The notes under the pieces: model-generated
The model's database searches: none
The model's input: only the letters and a program-made list of their open reading frames with translations
Told to the model about the DNA's origin: nothing
Shown here: piece by piece, positions 32,231-44,413 of the stretch
How the letters are laid out: the number at the start of each line of letters is the position of its first letter
How positions within the stretch are numbered: position 1 is the stretch's first letter
Position numbers and translations under genes: made by a program
Assembly (NCBI GenBank): GCA_023627715.1
Contig: JAMAHW010000085.1
Span: forward strand, 124,001-188,000
From: Periconia sp. R9002
Lineage: Eukaryota; Ascomycota; Dothideomycetes; Pleosporales; Periconiaceae
DNA length: 64,000 nucleotides
Direction of reading: 5' to 3'

Positions 32231-33887
32231 ATGGACGTTGAAAAGCATCCTCGGGCGGAGAACACGTATCTCGTTACCAATGTAAACCTCAATCACATCT
32301 CCCAAAATAATATAAGATGCTAAACATTCTAATCAGTCTCCCGCCATCAGCAATGCCCCTCTTCCTGCCGACGGCCCAGGGAGAGATAGTTTTTCGAACA
32401 AATGGCTTCTCATCGTTCTCATCGCTCCTGCGATAACACTGACCGCGATTCTCCGTAGAGGCGTCATCTTTTACTTCATCATGTGCATCGTGACTTTTCT
32501 CCCCCTTCTAGCTACCTACTGGATGGTCGTTTCGAGGCGCAGCCCACCCATGACCTCCAAACTCAATCTTCCCGGCCGCCCCATCGAACACTACCTAACC
32601 TTCAAATCTGAAAGCGACAGAGCGAAATGGAGCGGCACGAAGAAAATCCCTATTCACACCTTCGGCGAAATGTACATCGAAGGTACCGTTGACTTTAAAG
32701 GTGACTGTCTCGACATAATGGAATACCGTCACGACTGGTCCAACTTCACCTTCACGTGGTCGCTTTGTCGGTATCTCGTCTTTACCTTCTTCAAGGATGC
32801 GCTGTTCCACACGCGCGCGCAGGATATGGAGCAAGTGAGGCCGAATTATGATCAAGGAAACGACCACTACTCGTACTTCTTGGGTCCACGCATGATTTAC
32901 ACGAGCGGCATCATTTCCGACACAACTCGGGAGGAATCTCTCGAGGAGATGCAAGACAACAAACTCGCTATCGTCTGCGAAAAGCTTGAACTCCGCGACG
33001 GCGAGTCCCTCCTTGATATCGGCTGTGGATGGGGTACCCTCGCACGCTTCGCAAGCAAAAATTACAATGCCCACGTCACAGGCGTAACCCTTGCACGCAA
33101 TCAAACCGCCTGGGGCAATTCGGCACTTCTTGCCGCTGGTATACCATCAACACAGAGCGAGATCTTGTGCATGGATTACCGCGACATCCCTTCGTCCCGT
33201 AAGTTCAATAAGATCGCGCAGCTCGAGATGGGCGAGCACGTTGGCGTCCGGCGTCTCACAAAGTTCTTCCGCCAGTGCTATGACCGGCTGGAAGACGATG
33301 GCGCCATGTATGTGCAGCTTTCCGGACTGAGGCAGGCGTGGCAATACGAGGATTTCATCTGGGGCTGTTTCTTGAACAAATATATTTTTAGGGGCGCGGA
33401 TGCTTCGACGCCGCTATGGAATTATACCAGGAGTCTTGAGATGGCGGGATTTGAGGTTAAGAGGTTCGTTTGCCGCCTTTCTTTCCTTCTTCCTTCCATT
33501 GGGCATTTGCTGACATGCACATCTAGTGTTGACACCGTCGGTGTCCATTACTCGGGTACGCTATGGAGGTGGTACAAAAACTGGGTCAGCAACCAAAAGA
33601 CGGTCGAGGCGAAGTTTGGAGCCAGGTGGTATCGCGTAAGTTACTAGATTCTCATTCCCCACCTCTTCATTGATCTTCCCCAATATTAATCATAATAGAT
33701 CTGGCACCTTTTCCTTGCGTGGTCGACAATTGCCTCGCGCCAAGGATCCGCAACATGCTTCCAAATCGTTGTCGTCAAAAACTTGAATGGAACGCCAAGA
33801 ATTAATGGTGTGGACTCGCAGTATGGTCTCAAAGGTGCTCTAGATGCCAGCAGGGCGAAGGGGAGGGCAAGGTTGGTTGGGGAGTAG
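32231..33887 (+). CDS. sphingolipid C9-methyltransferase
   Basis: Exons 32231-32281, 32337-33463, 33527-33635 and 33699-33887 give 491 residues, as usual for the family. Two membrane segments near residues 35-80 anchor it (WLLIVLIAPAI; FYFIMCIVTFLPLLA). The cytosolic-facing fold belongs to the cyclopropane-fatty-acid-synthase methyltransferases: NYDQGNDHYSYFLGPRMIYT leads to motif I, LLDIGCGWGTLARFA (about residue 253), then QLEMGEHVGVRRL. The third exon restores SVDTVGVHYSGTLWRWYKNW and the fourth exon supplies the end. The enzyme adds the C9 methyl group of the sphingoid base of fungal glucosylceramides in the ER. These lipids affect growth polarity and virulence in several fungi. No truncation is seen. 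Confidence 0.9.
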
Positions 33888-35027
33888 CTGGACGTTTGAG
33901 AAGGGCATTGATTAGTGACGTGGGGGCGTGATTGATATTCTTTGCAATCGACTACTGCTGCAATTTACAGTAGAGAAAGTAATGTCATTGCAACAGTAGG
34001 TGGATCAGTTGTGATGCCGATAAATGAAACATATCAGAAGAAGTACTGGGCTGTGACTTACATAGGCACACTCATGATTGCTATGTACATCCCAGCCGAG
34101 GAGGTCATTTGCCACTCTACTTTTTCAAATATCGCAAGTAGCCCGATGACTCTTCTTCCTTTATTTTTACTATTGCGCATAGCGAAACACATTTTCACTA
34201 TGTGGATACTGATTTATCGATGCCGTGATTCTCAGCCAAGGACAATTTTGACTAGTTGTTCGTGCCTGTGTCGATATCGCAGGTCATCCTTGCGGCGACA
34301 GGCTACATTCCCTTTAAGGGTGGACAATGGAGTTTGATTTAAGTTTGTCAATCGAATAGAATAGGATAAGCTTGAACGCTACGTAGTACTACTTGTCGAG
34401 GCATGAATCAGTGAAACATGCTAAATTAATCTAATGAATCGATCTTCTATCATCGCTCCACCGAATGACAGACACTAGGATCGGAAATGTCACCCGTAGC
34501 ATCAACGCAAGGAAAAGCAATCAACCACTTAAAAATATCAACAAGGCGCACAGGATACCCAACTACGGGATTGACCGATTTTATAGACTTTTCACATGTC
34601 GGCCTGCACCGCCTGGCCCAATTTCCGTTTCGTGCGTGCCGAGCCGGCCAGTGACCTTGATGGGGCGGTGCACAAGATCAAGCTGCCCCATACAGACGAT
34701 CCGGCTGCACGGTCAGGGATCGCTATGTCACCCCCCTCGTTCATGCATTGATGTGATGCGGGTGATTTGCACCTATGATCCATTGGATCTAGACAGAAAT
34801 GAGGGGGGCGGAAGAACAGTATTGCTCGCTCCGATTATATATTTGTATGATTGTTGTGTTCGAACGGACCGATTGACTGACTCTGTTGTTCGCTCCCGCC
34901 GCCTTCGCTCGCTGTAGTTTACCATAATTGCAGCAGCTAATAGCACTATGAGAAACTAATGCAGCGCTTGTGAATTCGTTCTTATATCACTCCCTACCTA
35001 ATTCGACGCCCCCCTTCCATCGTTAAC
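33888..35027. other. intergenic, no gene seen
   Basis: 1.14 kb between two genes on the plus strand. A 150-codon open frame at 34465-34917 has no domain and is judged accidental. Confidence 0.45.
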
Positions 35028-37077
35028 ATGTTCGGACACTCGCTTTCTACCATCTTACTGCTAACAGCGCAGGCACTCGCTACGTAAGTTTCGCTCAGCT
35101 TAAGAGTGAAGTATAAGTTAACATGGAATTAGGCCTGTCCAGTCACCTCAACGACGAGCGCTCGACCCTTACGATTATGTGGTTGTAGGCTCTGGGCCAG
35201 GAGGTGGGCCACTGGCTGCACGGCTCGCCATCGCCGGGCACAAGGTGCTGCTCGTCGAAGCTGGCGACGACCAAGGCGCAAACACCGTTTATCAAGTCCC
35301 AGCCCTGCATGCTCAATCCACCGAGGAGGAGAGTATGCGATGGGACTACTACGTCAACCACTTTTCCGACCTGGAAAGACAGAAGAAAGACTCTAAGATG
35401 ACTTATCGTACGTCGACAGGAGAACTCTTCGTAGGACCAAGCAAGGCGCTGGGTACTGGCGAACCACCAGCTGGGTCGGAGCCGCTGGGGATTCTGTACC
35501 CCCGAGCAGGTACACTGGGAGGGTGCAGTGCGCATAATGCGTTGATCACGGTTTACCCACACAAGAGCGACTGGAACAAGATTGCTTCGCTCACTGGAGA
35601 TTCATCTTGGGCAGCGGATAAAATGAGGAGCTACTTCATGAAATTCGAACGAAGTCGGTACCTTCCCAGCGGAATTGTTGGACATGGGTTCAACGGATGG
35701 TTGACGGTCATGGTGACCGACCTCACGCTCCTACTGCAGGATTTGAAGTTGTTATCCATCGTCATCGCCGCTGCGAAAGCAACGGGAAAAGTTGTCCTCG
35801 GGTTGATTACGACCGTCACGGGACTAGGCGAAGTATTGGTGAGAGATATCAATGCGGATACACCAGGGAGAGACGCAGCAGAGGGCTTGTACCAGGTCCC
35901 TCTGGCCATGGACAATTATAAGCGGAACAGCGCACGTGAGTTCATACTCAACACCGCAAACGCGAAGAATTCGGATGGGTCCAAGAAATACCATCTGGAC
36001 CTGCTGCTCAACACCCTCGCGACAAAGGTCCGCTTCGACACGACAGCAAATCCCCCTAAGGCGGTCGGCATCGATTTCCTCTCCGGTTCGTCGTTGTACC
36101 GAGCTGACCCGCGAGCTTCGAGCTCTAGCAGCGGTACAGAAGGGAGCGTGAATGCCACTCGCGAAGTCATCATTTCGACCGGATCCTTCAACACACCCCA
36201 ACTCCTCAAACTCTCTGGAATCGGGCCAGCCGAAGAACTCTCGAAACACGACATCCCAGTAATAGTCGATTCTCCTGGAGTAGGCACTAACCTGCAAGAT
36301 CGTTACGAGTCAAGTCTCGGCGGCCAAGCAACCTCCGACTTCTCCATCACCAAAGACTGCACGTTCCAGTATAGCTCGCCTGACCCGTGCTACGACCAAT
36401 GGAAGGATAACGCGCTATTCAAGGGCGTGTACGGCTCCAACGGTTTGTCGATCGGCCTCGTGAAAAAGTCGTCGACGGCGGAAGAGGACCCCGACCTATT
36501 TATCGCAGGCGCACCAGCGTACTTCTTAGGTTACTTCCCAGGATACTCCAACTTCTCAGTCGCGGAAAGAAATCACTGGGTCTGGGTAGTGCTGAAAGCG
36601 CATTCGAGGAACAACGCCGGCACTGTCACGCTACGGTCCAAAGACCCGAGAGACACTCCGCTTATCAACTTCAAGAGTTTCGACGAGGGTGTTACCTCGA
36701 ACGGTGCGGCGGACAAGGATCTCCAAGCTCTAGTCGACGGCATGGATTTGAGTCGGAAAATATTCAAAAACGTGCTTCCGCTAGATGGCTCGTTCAAAGA
36801 GGTATGGCCAGGCGAGGACGTCACCGGCGATTCCATGAAAGAGTTTATCCAAAACGAGGCGTGGGGTCACCATGCGTGCTGCACGGCGAAGATTGGTGCA
36901 GATGGTGATAAGATGGCTGTTCTAGATTCAAAGTTCCGCGTTAGAGGTGTTCAGGGTCTGCGCGTGGTGGATGCGAGTGTTTTCCCGAAGATTCCGGGGT
37001 TCTACATCGCGGTTCCCGTGTATATGATCAGTGAGAAGGCAGCGGATGTGATACTGGCGGATGCGAAGAGTGGGTAA
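35028..37077 (+). CDS. secreted GMC-family FAD oxidoreductase (AA3)
   Basis: Exons 35028-35083 and 35133-37077 give 666 residues. The first exon encodes a signal peptide (MFGHSLSTILLLTAQALA), so the 49-nt intron is required for secretion. The FAD fold begins DYVVVGSGPGGGPLA and ends its first unit at LLVEAG. The second GMC signature is STGSFNTPQLLKLSGIGP (about residue 380). The C-terminal part has WGHHACCTAKIG with the presumed catalytic His, then LRVVDASVFPKIPGFYI. It oxidises an alcohol or sugar while reducing oxygen or a quinone. The family includes aryl-alcohol oxidases and glucose dehydrogenases. Extracellular AA3 enzymes can supply hydrogen peroxide or electrons to LPMOs such as the AA9 gene 7 kb away. 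The substrate is unknown. Confidence 0.9.
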
Positions 37078-38107
37078 TAGATAATGGATATAATTTGAAT
37101 GCAAGGAGAAGCTGGAATAGCATTTACATGAAAAATGTGCCGAAACCAATCATCTCCCTTTCCTTGCATGCGTCGTATTCTACTACGTGTTATCGATGTC
37201 CATTTCCACGTGTTCGCAAACGGCCTATCTATATCAACAACATTCTCGATCGAGCCCACCTCTCCTCCCGCAGGCGATCTTCCATCCCGCAAACGCCAAC
37301 CGCACATACCTATCCAATGGGGGCGCGCCAATGTAAGCTGAACCGCTCGCCAACACAACGCGCCTCGTATTCCCTTTTCGTATTTCGTTTTTCTTCCTCT
37401 CTTGCGCGAAATATGCAGCAATGATGCCATTTTCGTGATTTTTCTCGAATTCTGTAGACCTTCGGGTTTGATGTCTGGATAAGCTTATTTAATAAACGCG
37501 GTGGCGAGTGCTGAGTAGATATTTATGTATGCGCACATACCTGGATTTGAGTCAACGAACGTTCGCCAGTCGTTGGGTCTGCCTCGTAGCGAGTATAGTG
37601 TTGTACGGTCCGTATCTGTAGACAACGTTTTCGAAGTATTGGACCTCGTTTACAGTAAGGATGTGTTCGTATCGTGGAGAGCTGAACACACGTGGAAGGT
37701 TTTAACGACGACGTGGGATGAGGTTATAATTCCACGCCATCGCGATCAGGTCAAGTTTAGCTTCCTCTCACTGTCCAAGAGTCCTGCTGTGAGCTTGATA
37801 TGGTTGCGTCAACTAGCATTTGTATATTCGAGACACGTGGGTCTTATCTTACGACATTACATCTTTTTTTTCTTCATTTACTCAAAGCAGTAATAGCAGT
37901 CGAATGTGAAGTCTGCATATGCGTCCCGTCCCGTCTTGGTGCAGATCGTCGCAGACAAGCAATCCGCTGGGTGCCGGTCAAAAGAACCACATGAAGGGAG
38001 TGTTCAAACTATACTTACCAGGGCGCCACTCTGTTGTGAGGACGAAAGTCTTTCGGTCACTTCCCCTCAGATTGCATCCAGATTGACGACAACATATTGT
38101 CTTCATC
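37078..38107. other. intergenic, no gene seen
   Basis: 1.03 kb between two genes on the plus strand. A 122-codon open frame at 37525-37893 lacks any domain. No other feature is recognised. Confidence 0.45.
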
Positions 38108-39488
38108 ATGGATTTGAGCAGACCAGATGTGTTCGCCGTCGATATCGTTCTCTCCTTATTGGCTACTATTGCAGTTGCCGCTCGTTTCTGGGTTCGCAAG
38201 CTAAGGAAATCCCGATATGGCGTTGACGACTGGTCCATACTTGCTAGCTTGGTACGTTTTGGGAACTCTCTTCCCTACGTCATAATTCTTGACCATTGCG
38301 CTGATCTTTTGTATAGGTGCTCATGTGGGCTATGTCTGTTGCAATTATTCGAGGTGAGTGGTAAATATCTTTTGTTGAAATCTTACTCACAATAATGTGA
38401 AGGCGCAGCAACGGGTGCGTTCGCAAGTCATGTCGCCCGAGATCCAAAGACGCACCGCGCAATATATGACGACAAGGTAAAACATACTTTGCAGGTCTGC
38501 CATCTACAAACAATCTGTCCTATTCAAAACGTATGCTGATGATGGCTAGTTTCATATGACTGTCTGGATCTTCACTATCACTCTCGTCGGACTCGTCAAG
38601 ATCAGCGTGGTCCTCCTCTACAGACGACTCTTTCGCGTGAAGAAAGGCTTCACGAATTACTCCATCTTTCTCATGGTTGCACTAGGCATCTGGACCGTGG
38701 GCTTCCTGTTCGCGCGCGTATTCCAATGCGGTCCCAAAATGTCAATCATCTGGACATTCTCGGCGGATCGCGCAAAGCTGTGCGTAGCGGCGAATCCCAT
38801 CTCAAACGGTTTTGTGATATCAGATGTCATTACCGATCTCATTGTTGTGTTATCGCCAATCCCAATCATCTGGGGACTGCGTCTCCCAAGGTTACAGAAG
38901 TTTGCTGTTTTTGGCATTTTTGCGATGGGTTTTTTGTAAGATGGCCTCTTTGAAACAGGAAGATTTAATTTCTAATTAGTATTTAGGTCGACCGGTACAG
39001 CAGTCGTCAAAGCATATATACTTCTTGACATCAACTACCGTAGGTTTTCTCTGAGGGATCTCAACATCATCAATTATCTAACTCGATGCAGGCATTCAGC
39101 CGAAAATGATGGACAGTGATATTATTGGTGCGTACAAGTAATCCGTTCTCTTCATGAGTTGCGCTGATAGATGTTAGTCGTCGACACAAGAATCGCAGTT
39201 CTCTCCATCGCCGAGATATCCAGCGCGATCACCGCAGCCTGCCTCCCCACACTGCGCCCTCTTTTCATTGGCGACTCTCCCTGCAATATTGTCACAAAAG
39301 TCAAATCCAGTGTCATGTCTTCATTTTCTTCAATGCGAAGATCATCACTGCGACGTGGAAGTAAACTCTCACTCAATGTCAATAAAATAGAAGTTTCGGA
39401 ATTGGGCAGTCCTCAGTTGAGGCTGAATTTCATACACGTTAAGGAGCTGGAGAACGTTGCTGCGCGTGACCGAGTATCTCCAGTCTAA
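38108..39488 (+). CDS. fungal rhodopsin-fold integral membrane protein
   Basis: Seven exons: 38108-38251, 38317-38353, 38403-38476, 38550-38935, 38987-39039, 39092-39127 and 39178-39488. They give 346 residues with consistent phases. The start MDLSRPDVFAVDIVLSLLATI opens a first membrane segment, and RYGVDDWSILASL is the family's loop-and-second-helix pattern. FHMTVWIFTITLVGLVKISV and RVFQCGPKMSIIW follow. ITAACLPTLRPLF marks the end of the seventh segment. A Ser/Arg-rich cytosolic tail of about 75 residues follows. This is the PTH11-like/rhodopsin superfamily of filamentous ascomycetes, often thought to be receptors at the plasma membrane. The ligand and signalling partner are unknown. The small exons 2, 5 and 6 are inferred from splice signals and could shift slightly. 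Confidence 0.75.
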
Positions 39489-39824
39489 TTGAGATAAAAT
39501 CTGAGGAGTTCGAACGCATGTATTTAATGTATTTCTAATTTGACGACGTTATGAATCCATTTTCATCAACACTCATCTACGGACAATAATGCAAGGCTTC
39601 GCTCCGTGACCGGGCCAACGAACGATACTGTACAGCCAACAATCTAACATGATAATAAGAACGGATATTATGTTTCGAATCACAGGTTGTGAAAACGGGT
39701 TGGGCGAGTGACGCCGTAGTTTGAAATCAGAGCGTCTTGCTTCCCCCTCCCCCAAGATTTTGCCGAGGGGCGCCAAATTCACTTCCGCCATTATTGATAC
39801 GTTCAACTCGCTTAATAACAAGAC
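39489..39824. other. convergent intergenic region
   Basis: 336 bp between two stop codons facing each other. No gene is seen. Confidence 0.5.
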
Positions 39825-41752
39825 TCAATCTTTGTGACGAGATTTCAGCTTATATGAACCTTGAGGGACTTGCTCAAATATCGGTCGCCAACCCTTACGC
39901 TCGGAAAGACATTCGCTTGCCCAATGGCCGAATTTTCCGCCTGATGACATTGATTAGCATCATACGCAGAAAAGAAGAGAAGACATCTCACATCTCGGAC
40001 ATTTGTCCCTGGGTCGTGTGCTTTTCCGCTTGTTGGGGCATTGAGCTGCCCAGTGTCCGAGTTGACCACCTAACTTGCATCAAAAACAATTTCTAAGAAT
40101 GTCGCAATTTTATCAAACTCACATGCTAGACAGGCATCGTCGCAGTCAGGGCTCCAGTGACCAATCTTACCACACCTATGACACTTCCCGGCACACTTCT
40201 GCGTCGGGTGACCCTTTCTCCCACAGACGAAACATTTGTCCGGGCACTTGCCGGAAAAGTGGCCGACTTCCCCGCATGTCCAACAGCGGTTTGGGCAATC
40301 TTCAGTTGGGTGGCCTATTTGATCACACGCATCGCATTCGTTTGGACAATCCCTAGCGAAATGTCCGGCTTCATCGCATGTCCAGCACTTGTTTGGGCAA
40401 TCGGAGGATTTATGGTAGAGTTCGCCACAGGCCCAACACTCGTTGCTGCATCTGTCTGAACTGTGGCCTAGCTCCCCGCAGGTGGAACAGTAATACCGTG
40501 AGACTTTCCGATTTGAAGTGGTGGTTGATACCCCAGCCGACGTTTTCTTCTTCTTCTTTCCTTTTGTCTTCTTTTCAGACGAGTCTGTGCCTATATCATC
40601 TTGATTCTCTGTCTGCTGCGACCCGACCTCAGTTATTATATTCGGACTCAAAGACGGATAGGCGATATCGTTGACTAGGCTGTCTTCGCCGGTCGAAGTT
40701 TCGGAATATTGTTCGTTTGAGCAGTCCCCACAAAAATAACTGACTGTCGAATCGCCTGTACAGCTATCAAGTCTAACTATGCGATTAAGAACAGCAGTCG
40801 TGTCTGGTCGTTCGTTCTGATCGGGATGTAGCATGTCATGACAAACGAGATACAAGTCGTTGCTCACAGTGCTACCTACACCAGCGGAGAATAATCTTTG
40901 ACGAATATTTTCAGTTTTCTGATTATAGGGAACCATGTCCATAGATCGAAATTCAAAATCTGGTTTCAGCACGTCGAGGATTTCCACAAAAACACAACCG
41001 AGAGAGTAAATGTCAGACTTGCGATTCCGATTAGACCAATCCCGTACCTCGGGGGCGCAATATCGGGGTGTGTAAGCTCCGGGTTGACCTATAGTCGTTG
41101 TCTCTTGGCTGTTCGCGTCGAAAGATAAGCCAAAATCTGTATATAGGATCCGACCATGATGTATCAGAATATTTTGCGGTTTGATGTCTTTGTGCCGGAT
41201 CGTATGTTTGTGAATGTGTAGAAGCCCGCTGGCTAAGCATCCAAAGGCACGTTTCAAAACAACTCTTTGCTCGCTCGTCATTCCTAATTCCAGGGCGACA
41301 GTGATGTATCTTGCTAAATCGCCATGGCTTGCGACTGGACTCATGATGATGCCCAGTTCGCAAGCTGATTGGAATGCTTCCAGCACCTGAACCATATGTA
41401 TATGTGGAGAGAGGCGTTTCATGATGCCCACCTCATTCTCCAGGGCTTTTCTCGCAGTCTCGAACTGTCCGGCATTGTAGCGTGGGAAGGCTTTCAGCGC
41501 AAAGGTCTTCGTAGTAGACTTGTGGGCAACCAGTTCAATGACCGCACTGCTGCCGCGCCCTATATTCTTAACATGACGGAAGGGTAGAACGTCGCGATTC
41601 GCAATCTTATTCAGATGGCTACGTACCGGCGCGCCATCTGTACGGTCGTGAAGGGTAGCAGCAGCTAACCATACGTTTGTCAGTGGTCTATGAATACTGT
41701 AACGCGTACTTCTTTTCCCTATTCACGTACATCCTGGACCAGTCTCGGTCAT
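39825..41752 (-). CDS. protein kinase fused to nine CCHC zinc knuckles
   Basis: Exons 41752-41731, 41664-40123, 40069-39992 and 39940-39825 give 585 residues. The first exon (MTETGPG) is inferred from a GTACGT donor, a CTGAC branch and a TTAG acceptor. The kinase has a glycine loop GRGSSAV (43-49), ALK with Lys65, IRHKDIKPQN with Asp167, and DFG at 184. Thus the catalytic residues are present, although HRD is HKD. A linker with a long Lys run (about 375-382) leads to CX2CX4HX4C knuckles. The first eight start every 17 residues from residue 400 (CSTCGELGHSSDRC onward) and the ninth lies 26 residues after the eighth. Knuckles 8 and 9 are completed only by splicing. Such arrays (CNBP, Gis2) bind single-stranded RNA or DNA. 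The fusion suggests a nucleic-acid-guided kinase, which is inference. Confidence 0.8.
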
Positions 41753-42695
41753 GCTAGCGGTTGGGCAGCGCAGTACAAAGTAGCTCCGATTTTTTTAGGC
41801 CGTTTTCCCTATGCATAGAAGTAAGCGATAATGCCGACAAGCCTCCAGACATTGGTTCGTGGTAGTTGTACATCATCGAAGAGCTGTATACCTACGTGCA
41901 CGAGGCTGAGTGTTGATCGGATGACATATTCGCCGAACTGAAAGCTGGTGAGTCAACCCTAGGCTCCAGCCACAGGCAACCTGCAGGCGTATGTTCGCGC
42001 AAGAAAGATCGGGTAGAAGCCCTGATAGGTCGTTTTTAATATCCTGTTCGCTTAAAGTGCTTCCCGCTCAAGCTGCGGGCGTGTATGAACATCGAATCAT
42101 TTCACCACTCTAAATTGAACGAAAAGAAAAGGACAGAAAAGGAATGTGACAAGGACGACAGGAAGAGAATAATTTTGTCCTGTAATGTACTCTTTCGTGG
42201 AGCCTGGAATAGTTACACGAAGCGCTGAGTGGGGTTAATCAATGGCTCGTATTTGGGCGCTTCGGTTTACCGCTTCGAGGCGATAGAAACGCATGCGTTG
42301 CTGATGCGGTGTATGTAGAATACATGGTTCTTTCACTCAACACCTCACGCGTTAATGTTATAGATATGTCGTAAAGGGAGACCGTGGCATATCATTTTGT
42401 TACTTGATAACACCTTGTTTTGAGCCAATCAGAAATGCAGCTCAACTTTCTATTTGGCACCCCACCTTGCAGTTACAATATGGACGCACACTACTAGCCA
42501 CATAACCGATTTCAGCACTGCTTACTTCACAAGCAATCCTGATCTTCCTCATTGCCTCCGTCATCCTCTTTTACATTCAACTTTGCTCAGATGCGGAGGA
42601 AAGCTGGGACGAGGCAGTTTCCAAAGAGCAAGGCTATATCAGTAAGCCGAATAAGGTGATTTGAGACTGGGGTTCTAGTTAACAATAGCACAGAA
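41753..42695. other. divergent spacer, no gene seen
   Basis: 943 bp between the kinase-knuckle start codon (minus) and a small gene (plus). No motif or gene is recognised. Confidence 0.45.
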
Positions 42696-43157
42696 ATGTC
42701 ATACCATCTCTCTGTCGTCGTTGACGGTCCTGGTGATGATCCAAAAAACCGCTCTCACTGGTCTTTTGCCTTCCATCAGCCCAACTCTCTGATTGGCAAC
42801 ACTCTCCAAGTCATTATTCTCGACCCCAACAAACTCGTCTATGGTTTCGATAAGCGCAAAGGCGTCGAGTTTCAATCTGCATGGTCCGAAGGTTACTTTC
42901 ACATAGTAACCTTGTCACCGGAGCAGTATCAACGAGCGGATCAGATCATCAGTCAGGAGCCGGCTCCAAATAATGGGAGGGACAGGTGCCAAGATTGGGT
43001 GCAGAACTGTATTATTGCACTGGAAGTGAACGAAATCGTTCCGCCAGGAACAAGCGAATGGCTTGAGGCTTTGGTGGGGCAGCCAGCTGCGACGGTCGCG
43101 AGTAAGACAGGGTCCCAGTGGGTACGTGCGTTAAATAGAGACGCCTTGGCTGTCTAG
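42696..43157 (+). CDS. small fungal protein of unknown function
   Basis: An intronless frame of 153 residues that opens MSYHLSVVVDGPGDDPKNRSHWSFAFHQP. The start resembles small fungal cytosolic proteins whose first strand ends in HW plus a polar turn (for example the DUF6914-like group), but this is a weak memory match. Middle segments are YFHIVTLSPEQYQRADQII and DWVQNCIIALE. Trp and Cys content is that of a folded globular protein. No signal peptide or membrane segment is seen. It converges on the decayed phosphotransferase gene, and their ends overlap by 4 bp. The function is unknown. Confidence 0.6.
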   Translation: MSYHLSVVVDGPGDDPKNRSHWSFAFHQPNSLIGNTLQVIILDPNKLVYGFDKRKGVEFQSAWSEGYFHIVTLSPEQYQRADQIISQEPAPNNGRDRCQDWVQNCIIALEVNEIVPPGTSEWLEALVGQPAATVASKTGSQWVRALNRDALAV

Positions 43158-43928
43158 TAGCCGCTGTATAGTATTAGTGCTCGATCTAGCTCTCTCAATG
43201 TATGATACTCCGCCTTTGCACTTTCAGGGAACATATCGTCAAGTATTTTGGTCCAGTCAGGTTTTCGAGCTCGTAGGTCGACCTCTAAATATTCACGGCC
43301 TGGTATGCTGAATCCAGCCCCACCCCAGTCAACGATGGCCATAATTTTGCTGTTACCATTGACAAGGATGTTACCAAGGTGGAGGTCGCCATGTGAAAAA
43401 ATCTTGGCGTCTTCAGTCAAAGCTGAGATTTTGGCGATGACACTGTTTTCTGATTTTCCAAGTCGGCCTTCAGGACGGGAGTTCGTAAGAGCGACGACTA
43501 AGCCCTTGATTGTATCCGATTTTTGACTTAAAGGGGCTGTACCTCTGACCATCAAATGACGTCAGGCATAGGTGTGAGAAGAAAATGTCCTCGCTAGGTT
43601 GGTTCCAAAGTGCGCCATAGAAGTCACCGCGCATATCCTGAAGCTCTCTCACGTATCCTCGAAGCTGATTTGCAACGTATGCCTTCTTATCGTCTGACAA
43701 CGTTGACCACGTCTCCCCTAGCACCACCCCTTCAACTTTACGCATGTAGATGTATGCTTCGTATACTTCGGGGAAGGGAATGGAAGAACGGCTTGACACA
43801 AACCGCATAGCCTCAGCTTCGGCCATCTTTACAATTGCTCCAACGTTTAAGAGCACACCTTTGTCTGGCGAAGTCCACGGCGAGAAAGCATTTGAGCTTG
43901 GACCATCAACCTTCAATGTTGCAATCAA
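43154..43928 (-). pseudogene. aminoglycoside-phosphotransferase-fold gene, frameshifted
   Basis: Two overlapping frames on the minus strand carry consecutive parts of one APH/choline-kinase-like protein. The first part (43928-43470) has VGAIVKMAEAEAMRFV and RKVEGVVLGETWSTLSDDKK. The second part (from about 43555 to 43154) has the catalytic loop HGDLHLGNILV and the metal-binding DWGGAGF. The continuity of the family pattern crosses from one frame to the other near 43488-43500 at a single-base offset. The segment around VYEAYIYMRKVEG is also shorter than in relatives, and no good ATG is seen before the first part. Together this suggests a decayed gene. A sequencing error at one base would be an alternative for the frameshift only. 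Confidence 0.6.
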
Positions 43929-44413
43929 TAATCACTGCACATGTGCTCATTCGTTGCTTGTTCTTGTCATTTTTTAAATCAATCGTTGTTACAATGAAGC
44001 ACGGATGCTTCCAAAGGCCAATAAGGGTGTAGAAAACCATATTGATGTATCAATCATTGATCGGAAACACTTCAGGAACAATAGCTTGATATTCGCGGAA
44101 CTAATTGTCTGAAATTGGTTCGTGTAAAGACCTGATGTTTCAAGAGTACGAACTCAAGCTCATGAAAATTCAATTATTATTTAGTTAGCTTGTGTTGACT
44201 GCCCTTCCTGAATCCTATGCATACAATGCGCTTCAGCGAGTGTGGTCAAGTTTGTTGTTTTATGATTTCATGAAAAAACGATTACCGCACAAATCTGATA
44301 TATACAATGGAGGTTAAACGATACATCTTAATCTAAGCAAATGCCAGATCGGAAAGATAGACGGAACAATATCCTGGTTCTCTATCACTCCATTGTCTTC
44401 TAGGGATATTCAT
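43929..44413. other. intergenic, no gene seen
   Basis: 485 bp, AT-rich, between the decayed phosphotransferase and the stop codon of the AA9 gene. No gene is seen. Confidence 0.5.

Noticed and set aside
34465..34917. 150-codon frame on the plus strand
   Set aside because: No recognisable domain and a composition like random sequence; it lies in a spacer between two genes of the same direction.
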